This document shows positions 4,550 through 5,428 of a DNA stretch of 5,428 nt, piece by piece. The DNA comes from Pseudodesulfovibrio sp. (GTDB lineage: Bacteria > Desulfobacterota > Desulfovibrionia > Desulfovibrionales > Desulfovibrionaceae): positions 1 through 5,428 of the forward strand of contig JAFLJW010000277.1 of assembly GCA_022712815.1 (NCBI GenBank), read 5' to 3'. Under the pieces are notes generated by a model that worked only from the letters and a program-made list of their open reading frames with translations, had not been told where the DNA came from and ran no database searches. Position 1 is the first letter of the stretch, and every line of letters begins with the position of its first letter. The position numbers and the translations under genes were made by a program.

Positions 4550-5296
4550 ATGGAGGAGCGAAGAAAATCAAAACGGTGTGGAGGGATTCTCCCCTTTTTC
4601 ATCGGCTTCCTGGTCGCCTGCGGCGTAGGTTGGGCTGTTATTCCGGGTCTTTTTTTTGAAGACATGGAACAGCCTGTCCGTTTCAGCCACACAATCCATG
4701 TGGAAGGGCAAGAGATGGATTGCGACAGCTGCCACTTTTTCAGGGATGACGGTTCGTATGCCGGTTTCCCAACCAACGAAGGCTGTGGCGAGTGTCACGC
4801 GGTCGATCCCGCAGAAGCGATGGAAGCCATTGCTGAAGCTGGCATCGACCCGAGTGATTACGACGCTATCATGGCTGCCGAGCTTGATGCCATTGAAGAC
4901 AATCTGGCATCCGAGTCCGATGAGAACAAGCAGGCTGAACGTGAGTACGTGGTTAAGTATCTCATTCAGGGTGTAGAAGTTCCCTGGTTGAATTACCAGT
5001 ACCAGCCGGACAATGTCTACTTCTCGCATAAGGCCCACGAAGGTCTTGATATCGCGGAGTTGGCCGGGATGAAGAAGGAATTGTCCAGTGTCGTTGACAG
5101 TGCCGTGTTCGATGAGCCAGCAGAGCAGAACTGTAATCTCTGCCACCTCAAGGACATTGACAAGAATGATACTCCGCCGCCTTTCGAGCGGAATATTGTC
5201 TCCGGCTACAGCAAGATGACCATGAAGATGTGGAAGTGCGAACGGTGCCATGCCCTCAAGGGCCAGCCCAACGCCTGCCACACCTGCCATAAGTAA
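4550..5296 (+). CDS. qrcA: Menaquinone reductase multihaem cytochrome c subunit QrcA
   Basis: QrcA is the cytochrome subunit of the Qrc complex, which takes electrons from periplasmic type I cytochrome c3 (reduced by hydrogenases and formate dehydrogenases) and passes them to membrane menaquinone. Counting from ATG 4550 (248 aa), a basic N-terminus (EERRKSKR) precedes one hydrophobic segment (about 11-36), a signal anchor that places the haem domain in the periplasm. Five CXXCH motifs follow: CDSCH (58-62), CGECH (79-83), CNLCH (195-199), CERCH (230-234) and CHTCH (243-247). RFSHTIH (44-50) and YFSHKAH (157-163) carry likely distal histidine ligands. About 110 residues separate haems two and three. 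GGGG 9 nt before ATG 4550 is a weak ribosome-binding site; GTG 4532 and ATG 4535 are in-frame alternatives. The identity is supported by the qrcB start 13 bp downstream. From memory the D. vulgaris subunit is described as hexahaem; I count only five canonical sites. Confidence 0.88.
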   Translation: MEERRKSKRCGGILPFFIGFLVACGVGWAVIPGLFFEDMEQPVRFSHTIHVEGQEMDCDSCHFFRDDGSYAGFPTNEGCGECHAVDPAEAMEAIAEAGIDPSDYDAIMAAELDAIEDNLASESDENKQAEREYVVKYLIQGVEVPWLNYQYQPDNVYFSHKAHEGLDIAELAGMKKELSSVVDSAVFDEPAEQNCNLCHLKDIDKNDTPPPFERNIVSGYSKMTMKMWKCERCHALKGQPNACHTCHK

Positions 5297-5309
5297 AGGG
5301 GTACTGAAA

Positions 5310-5428
5310 ATGAGCGTAGCACGCAGAGCTTTTATTCAGATGAGTGTGGGCGCCACCGTCGGTATCCTTTTTACACCGACGGTATGGACCGCTCTTGATG
5401 ATGTGTCCATCTGGACGCAGAACTGGCC
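5310..5428 (+). CDS. qrcB: Menaquinone reductase molybdopterin-oxidoreductase-like subunit QrcB (5' part)
   Basis: Only the first 39 codons are in the window; the gene runs off the right edge. AAAGGGG (5295-5301), overlapping the qrcA stop, lies 8 nt before ATG 5310. The N-terminus is a Tat signal: SVARRAFIQ has the twin arginines at 5-6 with Phe two residues later, followed by a weakly hydrophobic stretch (MSVGATVGILF). Beyond it, DDVSIWTQNW (30-39) matches my recollection of the conserved start of mature QrcB. QrcB belongs to the molybdopterin oxidoreductase superfamily but is reported to lack the cofactor in D. vulgaris; it works with the iron-sulfur subunit QrcC and the NrfD-like membrane subunit QrcD, presumably encoded just beyond the window. 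The 13-bp spacing to qrcA indicates one operon. Confidence 0.88.
   Translation, partial: MSVARRAFIQMSVGATVGILFTPTVWTALDDVSIWTQNW

Noticed and set aside
4568..5290. 240-codon minus-strand open frame opposite qrcA
   Set aside because: Antisense to a cytochrome with five CXXCH motifs; the protein looks random and has no family features.

Overview
The window most likely comes from a sulfate-reducing bacterium of the Desulfovibrionales (Desulfovibrio / Pseudodesulfovibrio / Maridesulfovibrio type) with moderate GC. The strongest evidence is the right end: a membrane-anchored multihaem cytochrome c followed by the start of a Tat-exported protein whose N-terminus (RRAFIQ, then DDVSIWTQNW) matches QrcA-QrcB of the menaquinone reductase complex Qrc, which is typical of these bacteria.

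Layout, left to right. A strong GC-rich hairpin with a T-run (4-41) is a rho-independent terminator for a gene off the left edge. Next, on the minus strand, is a 96-residue protein of unknown function built on an internal repeat (62-352), with a sigma-28-like promoter upstream (399-425). The stretch 353-751 looks empty at first sight but holds two very short plus-strand reading frames. The first (461-541, 26 codons) has an excellent Shine-Dalgarno. The second (580-744) is interrupted by a single in-frame TGA. Reading through that TGA gives a 54-residue protein with two membrane helices separated by Cys-Ser-Pro-Sec, and a hairpin resembling a bacterial SECIS lies about 25 nt downstream of the TGA. 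I propose a previously unannotated small membrane selenoprotein; ordinary gene calling would miss it.

The minus-strand pair cvpA-mazG (2175-752) follows: a four-helix CvpA-family membrane protein and the house-cleaning NTP pyrophosphohydrolase MazG, whose 3' end meets the selenoprotein candidate with 7 bases between the stop codons. A divergent region of about 190 bp separates this pair from a plus-strand pair, rfbC-manC (2370-4375). These encode dTDP-4-dehydrorhamnose 3,5-epimerase and bifunctional mannose-1-phosphate guanylyltransferase / mannose-6-phosphate isomerase, separated by 2 bp. They supply nucleotide sugars for surface polysaccharide. A 174-bp gap with a promoter candidate (TTGACA at 4462) then leads into qrcA (4550-5296) and the 5' end of qrcB (5310 to the right edge).

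Functionally there are three themes: surface sugar nucleotides (rfbC, manC), housekeeping (mazG, cvpA), and periplasmic electron transfer to menaquinone (qrcAB). The left 750 bp is the least explained and most interesting part. All family assignments are from reading the translations; no database search was run.
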